A stretch of DNA of 44,533 bases from contig JAFWIE010000001.1 in NCBI GenBank assembly GCA_017533825.1, positions 1-44,533 on the forward strand, given 5' to 3'. Within the stretch, counting starts at the first letter, position 1. Each line of letters begins with the position of its first letter. Made by a program: the position numbers and the translations under genes. A model generated the notes under the pieces. It saw nothing but the letters and a program-made list of their open reading frames with translations. It did no database searches and had not been told where the DNA came from. Source of the stretch: Atopobiaceae bacterium. GTDB taxonomy: Bacteria > Actinomycetota > Coriobacteriia > Coriobacteriales > Atopobiaceae. Positions 44,499 through 44,533 of this stretch are shown here, in pieces.

Positions 44499-44533
44499 TT
44501 GAACGGAGAGTTCGATCCTGGCTCAGGATGAAC
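44499..44533 (+). rRNA. 16S ribosomal RNA, 5' end (partial)
   Basis: AGAGTTCGATCCTGGCTCAG with GATGAAC following is the universal start of 16S rRNA. The T-to-C change in the 27F site (GTTCG instead of GTTTG) is found in Coriobacteriia and some other Actinobacteria. The gene continues beyond the right edge. Confidence 0.97.

Overview
The window looks like chromosomal DNA of a strictly anaerobic, high-GC Gram-positive of the class Coriobacteriia (Olsenella, Collinsella or Atopobium relatives). The reasons are the 16S rRNA start at the right edge with the AGAGTTCGATCCTGG variant of the 27F site, the one-chain pyruvate:ferredoxin oxidoreductase, the strong use of GTG starts with GGAGG ribosome sites, and the mix of QueT, LytTR and degenerate GGDEF-EAL proteins. 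The genus is an inference from remembered family features; no search was run.

Left part (1-7640): an accessory region. It holds the 3' end of an unknown gene, a periplasmic-sensor GGDEF-EAL protein preceded by a broken GGDEF fragment, a frameshifted small gene, an M24 peptidase-like protein that lacks metal ligands, and the remains of a conjugative or integrative element abutting tRNA-Arg(ACG): an ArdC-like protein with a HELAH metal site, a small unknown protein and an excisionase-like protein, with no intact integrase. The ArdC-like gene and the unknown gene each have a long 5' leader. Both leaders carry a hairpin with the same 11-nt apical loop on unrelated stem sequences, and a three-strand arrangement next to the ribosome-binding site that could act as a translational switch. 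This is the most novel signal in the window.

Middle part (7640-31213): tRNA-Arg, a second membrane GGDEF-EAL protein, tRNA-Ser(GCT), gluQ, nifJ, an unknown gene, queT, then a compact cluster of glycosyltransferase-like protein, LytS kinase, LytTR regulator and YfcE phosphoesterase. Next come a PAP2 phosphatase, thioredoxin, a gene with a faint uracil-DNA-glycosylase look, a MetH-reactivation-domain protein overlapping metF, prfA-prmC, a ribbon-helix-helix/PIN toxin-antitoxin pair, a CmpB-like membrane protein, tsaC, a second candidate toxin-antitoxin pair, and a NudC-like Nudix protein.

Right part (31231-44533): glyA, then the complete F-type ATP synthase operon (small membrane protein, a, c, b, delta, alpha, gamma, beta, epsilon), murA, a DtxR/MntR-type regulator, galU and a phosphohexomutase, a strong GC hairpin, the rRNA leader and the first bases of 16S rRNA. 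Themes that join genes: queuosine (queT imports a precursor, gluQ glutamylates the finished base on tRNA), one-carbon/methionine metabolism (metF, MetH reactivation domain, glyA), translation fidelity and termination (prfA, prmC, tsaC), UDP-glucose supply (phosphohexomutase plus galU) and c-di-GMP breakdown (two EAL proteins).
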